Assembly: GCA_016710935.1 (NCBI GenBank)
Contig: JADJTY010000012.1
Coordinates: 248,001-312,000, forward strand
Length of the DNA stretch: 64,000 nucleotides
Direction of reading: 5' to 3'
DNA from: Chitinophagaceae bacterium
Lineage (GTDB): Bacteria > Bacteroidota > Bacteroidia > Chitinophagales > Chitinophagaceae
In this document: positions 43,578 to 52,996 of the stretch, piece after piece
Numbering within the stretch: the stretch's first letter is position 1
How the letters are laid out: each line of letters starts with the position of its first letter
Made by a program: the position numbers and the translations under genes
Notes under the pieces: model-generated
What the model was told of the DNA's origin: nothing
The model's input: only the letters and a program-made list of their open reading frames with translations
The model's database searches: none

Positions 43578-45992
43578 ATGTTAAAATTTACACTACTTAC
43601 TGCACTGTACTTATGTTTTGGTACGCTGCATGCCCAGCAACCAGCCAGCTTTACCCTTACAGTTACTAATGAAAAAGCAGCGCCCCTTACCGAAGCCACC
43701 GTTGAATTGTTAAGCAATAACAAACTGGTTAAAGCGGCTATTACCGATGCAAAGGGAAATGCCGTATTTGAAAACATCGCCACAGGCAGTTACAGTTTCA
43801 GCATTACGCTGGTGGGTTATAAAAAACAAACAACGGCTTTGTATAATTTTTCTGAAACCAATAAAGCAATGATCAGCCTGCAGGCTACAGATAAAACTCT
43901 GGAGGCTGTAACTGTGAGCTCAAAAAAACCATTGATTCAACATAAGGAAGGAAAGACCATCATTAATGTTGAAGCTGCAGTAACCAACACGGGCACTACC
44001 GTGCTGGAAGTTTTGGAAAAATCGCCGGGTGTAATGGTAGATAAGAATGGCGGACTTAGTCTGCAAGGCAAGGCTGGTGTGTTGGTAATGATTGATGATA
44101 AGCCCACTTACCTGAATGGCGCCGATCTGAATAATTTACTCAGCAGTATGAGTTCATCCCAGGTAGATGAGATTGAACTGATGCCAAATCCGCCGGCAAA
44201 ATATGATGCCAGTGGCAATGCCGGCATTATCAATATTAAAACCAAAAAAAATAAAGTTAAGGGTTTTAACGGATCGGTTACGGTTGCCGGTACGCAGGGC
44301 GTATATCCAAAGAACAACAACAGCCTGATCATAAATTACCGCTCAGGCAAATTCAATATGTTTTTCAATTACAGCTTGAATAATACCAAATACTTTACCA
44401 GTATTTATGCACTGCGCAAATATTACAACGATAATAATGATATCATCGCCATCCTTGATCAACCCACGTATTTTACGGGCAGGGTTACCAACCATACCAT
44501 CAAGGCAGGTATTGATTATAACATGTCACCAAAAACTACCATTGGTATTGTACTTGGTGGCACCAGGGTAAACCGCAAAGGCAAAGGCGATGCTACTGCC
44601 ACCTGGTTGAGTGCAGCAGGGGCAACCGATTCATCGATTATTACCAACAGTACAAGCGGTAACCGGTATAAAAGCGAAACGCTGAATGGTAACCTGCGTC
44701 ACAGCATCAATAAGCAGCAGGACCTGGCACTGGATATTGACTGGCTTAATTATAACATCAGGAGTGAACAGTTGTTTAACAACCGGCTGCAGGCAAACGG
44801 CGGATATACCGAAGCGGCAAGAGGCAATATCCCAACCGGCATTACTATTCTTTCGGCAAAAGCTGATCACGCGTTACGCTTTGGTAAGAACAGTACGCTG
44901 CAATCGGGTTTCAAATCATCGCATATCAGCACCAACAATATTGCCTCTTATCAAAACTTTGACGGTATTAACTGGCAGGAAGATTATGGCAGGAGCAATC
45001 ATTTTTTATACAAGGAAAATATTAATGCGCTCTACAGCAGCCTGCAAACAAAATACAAGCGCATCAGCATGCAGGCGGGCCTTCGTTACGAAGCTACATC
45101 TTACCAAGCACACCAGCTGGGCAATGTACAGCAGAAAGATTCGGCCTTCAGCCGCAAATACAGCGGGCTGTTCCCCAGTGGTTATATTACCTACCAGGTT
45201 GATTCTTCCAATGTACTAACGTTTACGGGTGGACGCAGGATTGACCGTCCGCCTTTTCAGACACTCAATCCTTTTACATCCATTATTAATAAATACACTT
45301 ATCAAAGTGGCAATCCGTTTATTGTTCCGCAATACAGTACCAATATGGAGATCAGTCACCAATACAAAGAATGGCTGACTACTACCATTTCGTACAGCAT
45401 CGTAAAAAATTATTTTTCGCAGATATTTTTAAATGATACCATCGCAGGATTGCTCTATTATTCGCAGGGCAATGTGGGCCGTACCCATAACCTCGGTCTC
45501 AGCAGCATTGTTATGTTATCACCAACCAAATGGTGGAGCTTTACTTTTCAGGCAACCTACAATCACAAAGAATTAAAAGGCTTTAACGGCGATGCCAATT
45601 TTAAAAGCAATATCAACCAGCTCAATATTAATATGAGCAACCAGTTTACGTTTGCCAAAATATACAGCGGTGAGCTGAGCGGATTTTTTACCAGCCGTGC
45701 CCGGAACGATCTGCAGGAAGTGCTCTATCCTACCGGGCAATTATCGATGGGTATAAGCCGGCCGGTGCTTAAAAAGAAAGGCACTTTAAAACTCAGTTTT
45801 CGGGATGTGTTTTTTACCAACGCTATGGAAGGGTTTACAAATTTTACCAAAGCCACCGAATATTTTATATTGCGACGGGACAGCCGGGTGATCAATATTG
45901 CCTTTACCTACCGCTTTGGTAAAGCCTACAAAACCGCCAAACGCAGCAGTGGCAGTGCCGGGGATGAAATGGAACGGGTTGGGAATGGATAA
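43578..45992 (+). CDS. Outer-membrane beta-barrel protein of the TonB-receptor-like family
   Basis: 804 residues. Signal peptide (about 2-19). A carboxypeptidase-regulatory-like domain (about 25-105, with ITDAKGNAVFENIATGSYSF). A plug-like domain (about 120-225, with TVLEVLEKSPGVMVDKNGGL and KYDASGNAGIINIKTKK). Then a C-terminal barrel of the OMP_b-brl_3 type to the end. The family is related to SusC-like receptors but lacks a SusD partner here. No obvious TonB box can be assigned. The substrate is unknown. It is complete; a short lipoprotein gene follows. Confidence 0.88.
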   Translation: MLKFTLLTALYLCFGTLHAQQPASFTLTVTNEKAAPLTEATVELLSNNKLVKAAITDAKGNAVFENIATGSYSFSITLVGYKKQTTALYNFSETNKAMISLQATDKTLEAVTVSSKKPLIQHKEGKTIINVEAAVTNTGTTVLEVLEKSPGVMVDKNGGLSLQGKAGVLVMIDDKPTYLNGADLNNLLSSMSSSQVDEIELMPNPPAKYDASGNAGIINIKTKKNKVKGFNGSVTVAGTQGVYPKNNNSLIINYRSGKFNMFFNYSLNNTKYFTSIYALRKYYNDNNDIIAILDQPTYFTGRVTNHTIKAGIDYNMSPKTTIGIVLGGTRVNRKGKGDATATWLSAAGATDSSIITNSTSGNRYKSETLNGNLRHSINKQQDLALDIDWLNYNIRSEQLFNNRLQANGGYTEAARGNIPTGITILSAKADHALRFGKNSTLQSGFKSSHISTNNIASYQNFDGINWQEDYGRSNHFLYKENINALYSSLQTKYKRISMQAGLRYEATSYQAHQLGNVQQKDSAFSRKYSGLFPSGYITYQVDSSNVLTFTGGRRIDRPPFQTLNPFTSIINKYTYQSGNPFIVPQYSTNMEISHQYKEWLTTTISYSIVKNYFSQIFLNDTIAGLLYYSQGNVGRTHNLGLSSIVMLSPTKWWSFTFQATYNHKELKGFNGDANFKSNINQLNINMSNQFTFAKIYSGELSGFFTSRARNDLQEVLYPTGQLSMGISRPVLKKKGTLKLSFRDVFFTNAMEGFTNFTKATEYFILRRDSRVINIAFTYRFGKAYKTAKRSSGSAGDEMERVGNG

Positions 45993-46080
45993 AGATGGGT
46001 TTATAACAGAATGTTAACGAAAGTTCTCATTTTTGCATTTAACCCAATTACCCTTAAATTGTGCAACTAAACTAAATTAT

Positions 46081-46749
46081 ATGAAACTGAAATTATATAC
46101 TTCGGCAGCATTAATAGCTATTACAGGCCTTGTGTCTTGTGGCGGAAACACTGATACAGAAGTGGTTGACAAATCCATTATCCCTGCAGGATCTGATACT
46201 ACACCCGCACAAACAGGTGTACAAAATACAGCAACGCCGGGCCAGGTCATTATTCCGGGAACTACCGCTCCTGCAGTAATTCCGGGTGCCGTAACGGTGC
46301 CTAGTGGTACAGTACAGCCGCAAACGATTACCATGAACCCGCAAAATAATGCGATGGTAACTAATCCGCAAACGATAACACAAACAACTGCCGCTACCGC
46401 ACCGGGCATGAATCCTCCACACGGACAACCGGGACACCGCTGCGATATTTCTGTTGGTGCACCTTTAAACAGCAAACCTGCGGCACCTGTAACTGCACAG
46501 CCAGCAACTACACTTACTGCGCCACAACAGCAGCCACAGGTAACCATGAAGGAAGTTCCTACCACAACTAAAACAGCGCCGGGCATGAATCCTCCGCATG
46601 GAGAAGCCGGACATAGATGTGATATTGCCGTGGGTGCACCATTGAACAGTAAACCAGCACCGGCTACCGTTACAACTACAGCAGCACCGGCTACCATTTC
46701 AGCTCCATCATTACTTTCAGCTCCAAAATCCGACAGCAACAAGAATTAA
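46081..46749 (+). CDS. Lipoprotein with duplicated GMNPPHG-GHRCD motif
   Basis: 222 residues from the ATG at 46081; a lipoprotein signal ends at Cys20 (ALIAITGLVSC). Long Thr/Pro/Ala-rich disordered linkers surround two near-identical motifs, APGMNPPHGQPGHRCDI and APGMNPPHGEAGHRCDI, each followed by VGAPLNSKPA (DNA about 46399 and 46576). The His, His and Cys spacing suggests metal binding. The motif occurs as a small conserved unit in Bacteroidota proteins, with no known role. An upstream start at 46033 would displace the signal. Confidence 0.8.
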   Translation: MKLKLYTSAALIAITGLVSCGGNTDTEVVDKSIIPAGSDTTPAQTGVQNTATPGQVIIPGTTAPAVIPGAVTVPSGTVQPQTITMNPQNNAMVTNPQTITQTTAATAPGMNPPHGQPGHRCDISVGAPLNSKPAAPVTAQPATTLTAPQQQPQVTMKEVPTTTKTAPGMNPPHGEAGHRCDIAVGAPLNSKPAPATVTTTAAPATISAPSLLSAPKSDSNKN

Positions 46750-46768
46750 GCTGTTATACAAGCTGAAA

Positions 46769-47437
46769 TTATTTAATTGCTGAAAAAACCAGATCTTCCA
46801 GGTAAGCAATTACTTTGGTGTCGTCTTCTTTACCAAAATCGGTTAAAGCAGGGAGATTGTTCATGAAGAAATTCTGAAAATGTGCCATTTCAATAATGGT
46901 ACTCGAGAGTGATTTGGGATATTTATATGCCGGATTACATTCCTGTATGATCTCGCCTACTTTGGCGCAAAGATCTTTATAGGGTTTAAAGAACTGGTCT
47001 TTATTATCTGCAGAAACATGCTTGGTTAAATAAGCTTTTGATCCTTCAGCAATGATGATCTGGTGTAAATTATTTTCATTGATATGGCTGGTATTGATGT
47101 CATCTTCTACCGTTGCTGTCAGTAACTGAATAACTTTTTTAAGTTTAACCACCGGGTCTTTTACATTTAATGTATGTATCATGATACGATATTCCAGCCA
47201 GCTCCAGTACCATGACGTGATGTACATCAGTAATTTATGTTTGTTTTCAAAGTACCGGTAAATACCCGCCTCTGTTGAGTTTATATCTTCTGCCAGCTTT
47301 TTAAAAGTAAAAGCTTCAAATCCGTTCTTATTGATTACTTCAATACTATGTTGAATAATTTTTTTGCCCAGTTCAGTCTGTTCAGGGTCTCTCAAAAACA
47401 GTTTTTTATTCATTTTTATCTGCAGCTGTAGTTCCAT
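46769..47437 (-). CDS. TetR-family transcriptional regulator
   Basis: 222 residues. The N-terminal HTH is AFTFKKLAEDINSTEAGIYR with YFENKHKLLMY (about 40-71). The helical C-terminal domain (about 80-220) binds the ligand and dimerises. The gene is divergent from sulP. Between them lies a perfect 17-nt palindrome (47536-47552), 99 bp upstream of the TetR start and adjacent to the sulP promoter, so repression of the downstream island is a reasonable inference. Ligand unknown. Confidence 0.9.
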   Translation of the reverse strand: MELQLQIKMNKKLFLRDPEQTELGKKIIQHSIEVINKNGFEAFTFKKLAEDINSTEAGIYRYFENKHKLLMYITSWYWSWLEYRIMIHTLNVKDPVVKLKKVIQLLTATVEDDINTSHINENNLHQIIIAEGSKAYLTKHVSADNKDQFFKPYKDLCAKVGEIIQECNPAYKYPKSLSSTIIEMAHFQNFFMNNLPALTDFGKEDDTKVIAYLEDLVFSAIK

Positions 47438-47535
47438 TTTCTATTTTTTTAGCGGATCAGAGATTTTTTTCTATTTAAAATGTGGTTTTTAAGCCATCGG
47501 TCACAAAAATAGTTTAAAAGTATTACAATATTATG

Positions 47536-47576
47536 AGATAGTAATACTATCTTTATGAATATTATTACTATCTTTG
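47536..47576 (+). promoter_or_regulatory. TetR-type operator palindrome and sulP promoter
   Basis: AGATAGTA-A-TACTATCT (47536-47552) is a perfect odd palindrome. TATCTTTG (47569-47576) matches TAnnTTTG and lies 28 bp before the sulP ATG. The half-site sequence TACTATCTTT recurs at the -7 element (TTACTATCTTT). The palindrome occupies the -33 region, which suits repression. Confidence 0.65.
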
Positions 47577-47604
47577 CTTTTCCAGACTAATAAAACTACC
47601 ATTT

Positions 47605-49155
47605 ATGAACATCAAACACATGTTTACAGAAATAAAAAGCGATCTGCCAGCCAGTATTGTCGTTTTTTTTGTGGCTGTTCCCTTATGTCTCGGTATTGCC
47701 CTGGCATCGGGAGCTCCCTTATTTTCCGGCATTATTGCCGGTATTGTTGGAGGTATTGTTGTTGGTGTAGCCAGTGGCTCGCCGTTAGGAGTTAGCGGCC
47801 CGGCAGCTGGCCTGGCAGTTATTGTTTTAACATCCATAGCTACATTGGGGTCCTGGCCGGCATTTTTACTGGCGGTTGTGTTAGCTGGTATAATTCAGCT
47901 GGGGCTGGGCTTTGCCAAAGCTGGTTTTATTGCCTATTTCTTTCCTTCCTCAGTAATTAAAGGCATGCTTACAGGAATTGGTTTACTTATCATTTTAAAA
48001 CAGATACCGCATGCATTGGGTTGGGATAAAGATGCAGAAGGTAATGATTCTTTTCTACAGGCAGATGGTGAGAACACTTTTTCGGGAATTACAAAAGCCC
48101 TTGATTTTATAACACCCGGAGCGATTTTAATAGCGGCAATTTCCCTGGCCATATTAATTCTATGGGACCAGGTACTCACAAAAAAACACAAAATATTTCA
48201 GCTGATACAGGGGCCCATTGTGGTGGTGATATTGGGTATTGTTATGAATTACCTGTTTAAAGCCGGTACATTAAATTTTAGTTTGGCAGCAGACCAGGTA
48301 GTGCGGATTCCGGTTGCAAATAATTTAACCGAATTCTTTAGCCAGTTTACATTTCCCGATTTTTCGGCCATAACCAATTTTGAGGTTTGGAAAATTGCGA
48401 TCGTACTAGCCATTGTTGCCAGTTTAGAAACATTATTATGTGTAGAGGCTACAGATAAAATGGACCCCAATAAAAGAATTACACCCACCAACAGGGAATT
48501 AAAAGCACAGGGCCTGGGCAACCTCGTTTCAGGTATGATTGGCGGATTACCTGTTACACAGGTAATTGTGCGCAGTTCGGCCAATATTAATTTTGGTGGT
48601 AAAACAAAAATGTCGGCCATATTACATGGTGTGTTTTTATTGATATCAGCAATAACCATTGCCGGACTTTTAAACATGATTCCGCTTGCGAGCCTTGCTG
48701 CTATCCTTTTGATGGTAGGATACAAACTTGCCAAGCCCGCATTATTTATACAAATTTACAAATTGGGTTGGGAACAGTTCATTCCTTTTACTGCAACAGT
48801 AATAGCAATACTTGCAACAGATCTTTTAAAAGGAATTACTATCGGCTTATTGTTTGGTATATTTTATACACTACGCCACAGTTTCCGCAACTCCCATTAC
48901 ATGAAGGAAACCATAACAACAGAAGAAGGGCAGGAAGTACACCAGCTTGTTTTAGCCGAAGAAGTTTCATTTTTTAATAAGGCTAGTGTAATAAAAGAAC
49001 TGGATGAAATTCCTGCCAATTCAAAAGTGATCATTGATTGTACCAAATCAAAATCCATAGCATACGATGTGGCAGAACTGATAAGAGACTACAGAAGCAA
49101 TGCAAAAGCTAAAAACATAACGGTTGAAACCATCAACTTTATTGAACCTGCTTAA
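47605..49155 (+). CDS. SulP-family anion transporter, probable bicarbonate transporter
   Basis: 516 residues. There are 12-14 membrane helices over about 1-420, with the SulP signature VPLCLGIALASGAPLFSGII near the N-terminus and GLPVTQVIVRSSANINFGGK (about 313-332). The soluble C-terminal STAS-like part (about 440-510) contains SKVIIDCTKSKSIAYDVAEL. SulP proteins exchange sulphate, bicarbonate or other anions. The next gene, 29 bp downstream, is a carbonic anhydrase, which points to bicarbonate. First gene of the plus-strand island. Confidence 0.9.
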   Translation: MNIKHMFTEIKSDLPASIVVFFVAVPLCLGIALASGAPLFSGIIAGIVGGIVVGVASGSPLGVSGPAAGLAVIVLTSIATLGSWPAFLLAVVLAGIIQLGLGFAKAGFIAYFFPSSVIKGMLTGIGLLIILKQIPHALGWDKDAEGNDSFLQADGENTFSGITKALDFITPGAILIAAISLAILILWDQVLTKKHKIFQLIQGPIVVVILGIVMNYLFKAGTLNFSLAADQVVRIPVANNLTEFFSQFTFPDFSAITNFEVWKIAIVLAIVASLETLLCVEATDKMDPNKRITPTNRELKAQGLGNLVSGMIGGLPVTQVIVRSSANINFGGKTKMSAILHGVFLLISAITIAGLLNMIPLASLAAILLMVGYKLAKPALFIQIYKLGWEQFIPFTATVIAILATDLLKGITIGLLFGIFYTLRHSFRNSHYMKETITTEEGQEVHQLVLAEEVSFFNKASVIKELDEIPANSKVIIDCTKSKSIAYDVAELIRDYRSNAKAKNITVETINFIEPA

Positions 49156-49184
49156 CAATTTTTAAAACTATAAAACTAAATAAC

Positions 49185-49862
49185 ATGAAAACATTAACAA
49201 AAGAAATGCAGGCTGCCATTACACCGGCACAGGCGCTTGAATTATTAAAAGACGGTAATAAAAGGTTTATAAACAACCTTAAAGTAAACCGGAATCTTTT
49301 ACAACAGGCAAATGAAACTTCTGATGGACAACATCCTTTTGCAGTGATATTAAGTTGCATCGATTCCCGCACTTCTGCAGAGCTCATATTTGATCAGGGC
49401 CTGGGTGATATTTTCAGTGTTCGTATTGCGGGTAATATAATTAATGAAGATATACTAGGCAGTATGGAATTTGCATGTAAAGCAGCAGGTTCAAAATTTA
49501 TTGTGGTGCTGGGCCATACAAAATGCGGGGCAGTAAAAGGTGCCTGCGACCATGTTGAAATGGGTAACCTTACCGCATTGCTATCTAAAATACAACCTGC
49601 TGTTTACGATGAAAAAACCGAAACAGAAAACCGAAACTCTGCCAACGCAGCCTTTGTGGAAAAAGTGGCAACCATTAATGTAAAACGTACGGTACACGCC
49701 ATTATGGAACGCAGCACCATTTTAAAAGAAATGATTGATAAAGGCGAGATCGGTATTGTGGGTGGCACGCACGACATTACAACCGGTGCAGTTAACTTTT
49801 ATCCGGATACGCTTTGGTTATGGGAAAATGAAAATACAAAACAGGAATTGCAGTCTGCTTAA
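49185..49862 (+). CDS. Beta-class carbonic anhydrase
   Basis: 225 residues. Zinc ligands Cys58, His111 and Cys114 are in SCIDSRTSAEL and GHTKCGAVKGA; the Asp60-Arg62 dyad is intact. The enzyme interconverts CO2 and bicarbonate in the cytoplasm. Together with the preceding SulP transporter it can supply or dissipate bicarbonate and buffer pH. Length and motifs are complete. Confidence 0.95.
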   Translation: MKTLTKEMQAAITPAQALELLKDGNKRFINNLKVNRNLLQQANETSDGQHPFAVILSCIDSRTSAELIFDQGLGDIFSVRIAGNIINEDILGSMEFACKAAGSKFIVVLGHTKCGAVKGACDHVEMGNLTALLSKIQPAVYDEKTETENRNSANAAFVEKVATINVKRTVHAIMERSTILKEMIDKGEIGIVGGTHDITTGAVNFYPDTLWLWENENTKQELQSA

Positions 49863-49904
49863 TTTAAAATGATATTTATTATAATAAAAAAATTAAAAAA
49901 CAAC

Positions 49905-50240
49905 ATGATGCAAATTAATATCCAATCACCCGGCATAAAATTAAATCAAAAACTTAATGGATTTGTTCAGGAAAAAGTTGAAAAACTGTTCAATTATTAC
50001 AGCGAGTTAATTTCAATTGACATTACGCTCCGGGTTTCCAATTCAGAAACAAAAGAAAACAAGATATGCGAAATAAGATTAGTAATACCAGGTAATGACA
50101 TACTCGCCAGTGCACAATGTAAAACTTTTGAAGAAGGAGTTTTAAGCGTAGTTGAAATTATTAAAGTACGCTTAAAAAGAAAAAAATCTAAAATAATTGG
50201 TACAAGGAACGATTTTTCGCCTAAACATTTACCCAATTAA
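49905..50240 (+). CDS. hpf: Ribosome hibernation factor HPF/RaiA family
   Basis: 111 residues from the ATG at 49905 (MMQINIQSPGIKLNQKLNGF); the frame opens at 49869 with an unlikely basic extension. It has the beta-alpha-beta3-alpha fold of the short HPF/YfiA family, with VQEKVEKLFNYYSELISIDI and EGVLSVVEIIKVRLKRKKSK. It binds the 30S decoding region and inactivates ribosomes in stress or stationary phase. Its place inside the SulP-CA-TerC run suggests that the island is stress-induced. A tiny frame of 22 codons follows at 50256-50324, which I do not call. Confidence 0.87.
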   Translation: MMQINIQSPGIKLNQKLNGFVQEKVEKLFNYYSELISIDITLRVSNSETKENKICEIRLVIPGNDILASAQCKTFEEGVLSVVEIIKVRLKRKKSKIIGTRNDFSPKHLPN

Positions 50241-50374
50241 ACAGTTAAGGATTAAATGATAAAAAGTACTTTTAATGTAAATCAGGCTGCCTTAATTGCT
50301 GCACAAATTCAAAAAGTAAAATAATGGAAGTCAGGGCCAGGTTGCTACCCGGCTAAATTGCATAAACCCTACGT

Positions 50375-51146
50375 ATGAGTAACCGGATAATATTTTCAAC
50401 AATTTTTTTGTTTGTGTAGCCTTATTTTACCGGCTCAAAATACAAGGATAACAGATAATAACAGTATTGGCTGGTTTAATAATTTCACTACCCTTAAAGT
50501 TTCTAAAAAATGGAGTGCACACCTGGAGTACCAATGGCGAAGGGAAAACATCGTAAAAACCTGGCAACAAAGTTTGTTCAGAACCGGAGTTAATTATCAG
50601 GTAAATAATAAACTCAGTCTTCGGTTAGGCTATGCCTGGGTTGAAACTTTTCCGTACGGAGATATTCCATTACAGGCAGCAGGAAAAAGATTTCCCGAAC
50701 ACAGGGCTTTTCAGATGGCCACACTTACAGATAATATGAATCGCATAGAAATGAGCCACCGGTTTATGCTTGAACAGAGATGGTTAGGCCGTTATAGCAA
50801 TACAACTTTAAGTAAACCCGATGACTTTACATTTGTAAACCGCATCAGGTATATGTACCGTATGCAGATCCCCATTGGCAAAAAGAAGATAGAAGATAAA
50901 ACACCTTACGCTGCTATCTATGATGAAATATTCATAGGCTTTGGAAAGAATGTAAATGAAAATATATTCGATCAAAACCGGTTAGCCATCCTTTTAGGTT
51001 ACCGCTTTAATAAAAAGCTGAGGGTAGAAGGTGGTTTTTTTCAGCAGATCGTTCAGCTGGGAAGAGAAGTGAACAACCGCAATGTTTTCCAGTATAATAA
51101 CGGAATAATTTTAAACAGTTATTTCAATTTTGATCTAAGTAAATAA
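50375..51146 (+). pseudogene. DUF2490 outer-membrane barrel protein, frameshift in the signal peptide
   Basis: The main frame from 50412 encodes about 244 residues of a DUF2490 barrel (WSAHLEYQWRRENIVKTWQQ, LRLGYAWVETFPYG, ending in ILNSYFNFDLSK). It has no good start. The ATG at 50375 begins a signal peptide in another frame (MSNRIIFSTIF) and hits TAG at 50417. Removing one T from the T7 run at 50403-50409 gives MSNRIIFSTIFCLCSLILPA followed by QNTR, a complete leader. A read error is likely. A paralogue lies at 57742-58452. Function of the family is unknown. Confidence 0.8.
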
Positions 51147-51159
51147 TAAATTCTTTAAA

Positions 51160-51717
51160 ATGAAACCAGAAATGTTGAAATATACAATACGTAAAATCAT
51201 TCTGGCTGGTACCTTGTTATTTTTATGCCAGCAAGGAACCGCACAGGCAAACAAAAAAGAAAGTTTTTCTGTAAATTTTGGCCCTGAGGTAGCTTTTACC
51301 GAAAGTTCGTTCAGAACCACGCATAGGGCTGGCTATGGAGGAAATATTAAAGGGGAATATACTTTTGGTAAACACTTAAGTGCCACTGTTAACACCGGCA
51401 TTTTAGTTTTCCAGGGTAGACAATATTTTGAAAATTTAGTCTTGCAGCCAAAAGCATATAAAAATTTAACAGCAATACCTGCAAAAGCAGGTTTAAGATA
51501 TTATATAGGTAATTTTTATGCAGCCGGGGAAGCAGGTGTTGTTTTTTTAAATAACTACACCAATGCATCCCGCCCTGTAGCAAGCATAGGATTAGGAGAT
51601 AAAATTAAAGTTGGCCAGGGAAATATTGATATTTCACTGAGGCAGGAATTCTGGTTTGGCAATCCAAATAATTTAAATATGGCCGTATTACGGGTAGCTT
51701 ATGAAATTGTGTGGTAA
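51160..51717 (+). CDS. Small outer-membrane beta-barrel protein
   Basis: 185 residues with a signal peptide (IRKIILAGTLLFLCQQGTAQ). The mature part forms about eight amphipathic strands (SVNFGPEVAFTESSF, GGNIKGEYTFGKHLSATVNT, KAGLRYYIGNFYAAGEAGVV) and ends with an aromatic residue (VLRVAYEIVW), typical of barrel proteins folded by BamA. It starts 13 bp after the DUF2490 gene. Function unknown. Confidence 0.78.
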   Translation: MKPEMLKYTIRKIILAGTLLFLCQQGTAQANKKESFSVNFGPEVAFTESSFRTTHRAGYGGNIKGEYTFGKHLSATVNTGILVFQGRQYFENLVLQPKAYKNLTAIPAKAGLRYYIGNFYAAGEAGVVFLNNYTNASRPVASIGLGDKIKVGQGNIDISLRQEFWFGNPNNLNMAVLRVAYEIVW

Positions 51718-51776
51718 AATGCGACCATATTCTTGCTATGTTAATATAAATCGAATCAGTAAATAAATTATTTAAA

Positions 51777-52118
51777 ATGATCATTGTAAAACTTCTGGTA
51801 GCCGATAAGGAACTGGGAAATGTTGTGGCAAACAGTATTCTAAAAAATAAATTTACCCTCAATGTTTTTGGCAGTCCTTTTGATTCTTTTCATGTATCCT
51901 CTTCCAACGAAACAGAACAAACCGCGGTATACGTTATTCAGTTTGTAACAAAAAGTTTGTTATTTAATGAAATTGAAGAAAGTTTAAAGAAAGAATTTCC
52001 GGAAACTGAATTTTATATCTGTGCTACCCCGATTGTGCACATGGCCATTAATCTTCATGATAAGATCAGGGAAAGAGTAATCGGAGCAAAACTTAATAAA
52101 ATAGAATCAGAAGCATAA
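51777..52118 (+). CDS. Small cytoplasmic protein, possibly CutA-like
   Basis: 113 residues. The layout (strand, helix, two strands, AVYVIQFVTKSLLFNEIEES, then a short tail ICATPIVHMAINLHDKI) resembles the ferredoxin-like fold of CutA1 proteins, which form trimers and bind divalent metals. The canonical CutA motifs are weak, so this is a fold guess. It lies 10 bp before terC, supporting a metal or ion link. Confidence 0.5.
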   Translation: MIIVKLLVADKELGNVVANSILKNKFTLNVFGSPFDSFHVSSSNETEQTAVYVIQFVTKSLLFNEIEESLKKEFPETEFYICATPIVHMAINLHDKIRERVIGAKLNKIESEA

Positions 52119-52128
52119 ATAAATTATT

Positions 52129-52887
52129 ATGGATTATCAAATTTTGATCTCACTCATAACCCTGATAGCGCTTGAAGTTATTCTGGGGATAGACAATGTA
52201 ATTTTCATCTCTATTCTTGCGAGTAAATTACCCGCCAATCAACAGAAAAAGGCAAGGCTATATGGGTTAATACTGGCCATGGTGCTCCGGCTGGCTTTAT
52301 TAGCTGTTATTTCACTGATCATGAAATTAGATAATGATTTGTTCCGGATATTTAACCAGGGTATTTCAGTTAAAGATCTGATATTGATTTTGGGAGGATT
52401 GTTTCTATTGTACAAAAGCGCTACTGAAATTTATCACAAAATGGAAGGTGAACAGGGTAACCAAAGTAAAAAGATAAAAGCAGTTACTTTCACGCAGGTG
52501 ATCATTCAGATTTTAATAATGGACCTTGTATTTTCTGTTGATTCTATCATTACTGCCATCGGAATGGTTAAAGAAGTATGGATCATGTATGTTGCAATTA
52601 TAGTTACTGTTTTAATTATGTTGGTTGCGGCAGAACCAATTAGTAATTTTGTAAATAAACATCCGGCATTCAAGATGCTGGCCCTTTCGTTTTTATTGTT
52701 GATAGGTTTTGCATTGATCAGTGAGGGCTTTGGAGTTGAAATACCCAAAGGTTATATTTATTTCTCCATGGCATTCTCCATGCTGGTGAGTATTTTTCAG
52801 GTAAGGATGAACAACAACAGTAAACCTGTTGTTACGCATGAACATTATAAAGAAGGAGAAGAAAAATTACCCAAAAATGTATTATAA
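52129..52887 (+). CDS. TerC-family membrane protein
   Basis: 252 residues, seven to eight helices. The paired TerC motifs are ALEVILGIDNVIFISIL (about 15-31) and MDLVFSVDSIITAIGM (about 131-146), whose acidic residues within helices bind metal. Some TerC/Alx proteins export manganese or protect against tellurite and alkaline pH. The alkaline-pH link fits the bicarbonate genes upstream. The C-terminal tail (NSKPVVTHEHYKEGEEKLPK) is cytoplasmic. Confidence 0.9.
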   Translation: MDYQILISLITLIALEVILGIDNVIFISILASKLPANQQKKARLYGLILAMVLRLALLAVISLIMKLDNDLFRIFNQGISVKDLILILGGLFLLYKSATEIYHKMEGEQGNQSKKIKAVTFTQVIIQILIMDLVFSVDSIITAIGMVKEVWIMYVAIIVTVLIMLVAAEPISNFVNKHPAFKMLALSFLLLIGFALISEGFGVEIPKGYIYFSMAFSMLVSIFQVRMNNNSKPVVTHEHYKEGEEKLPKNVL

Positions 52888-52996
52888 ATCTACAATTCCT
52901 GGAAAACAGCTTACGAATTTTTCATTTGAAGCATATTGTCCTACTGAATACTTTGTACATTTATGTAATTCGATCACTGAATAAAAACCGATTTTC

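Noticed and set aside
44686..45219. 177-codon plus-strand frame inside the 804-residue outer-membrane protein gene
   Set aside because: Out-of-frame shadow of a clear barrel protein, no domain.
46077..46742. Minus-strand frame of 221 codons opposite the GHRCD lipoprotein
   Set aside because: Mirror of a Thr/Pro/Ala-rich coding sequence; the plus strand has the lipoprotein signal and repeats.
50256..50324. 22-codon frame MIKSTFNVNQAALIAAQIQK after hpf
   Set aside because: Too short to support without conservation data.
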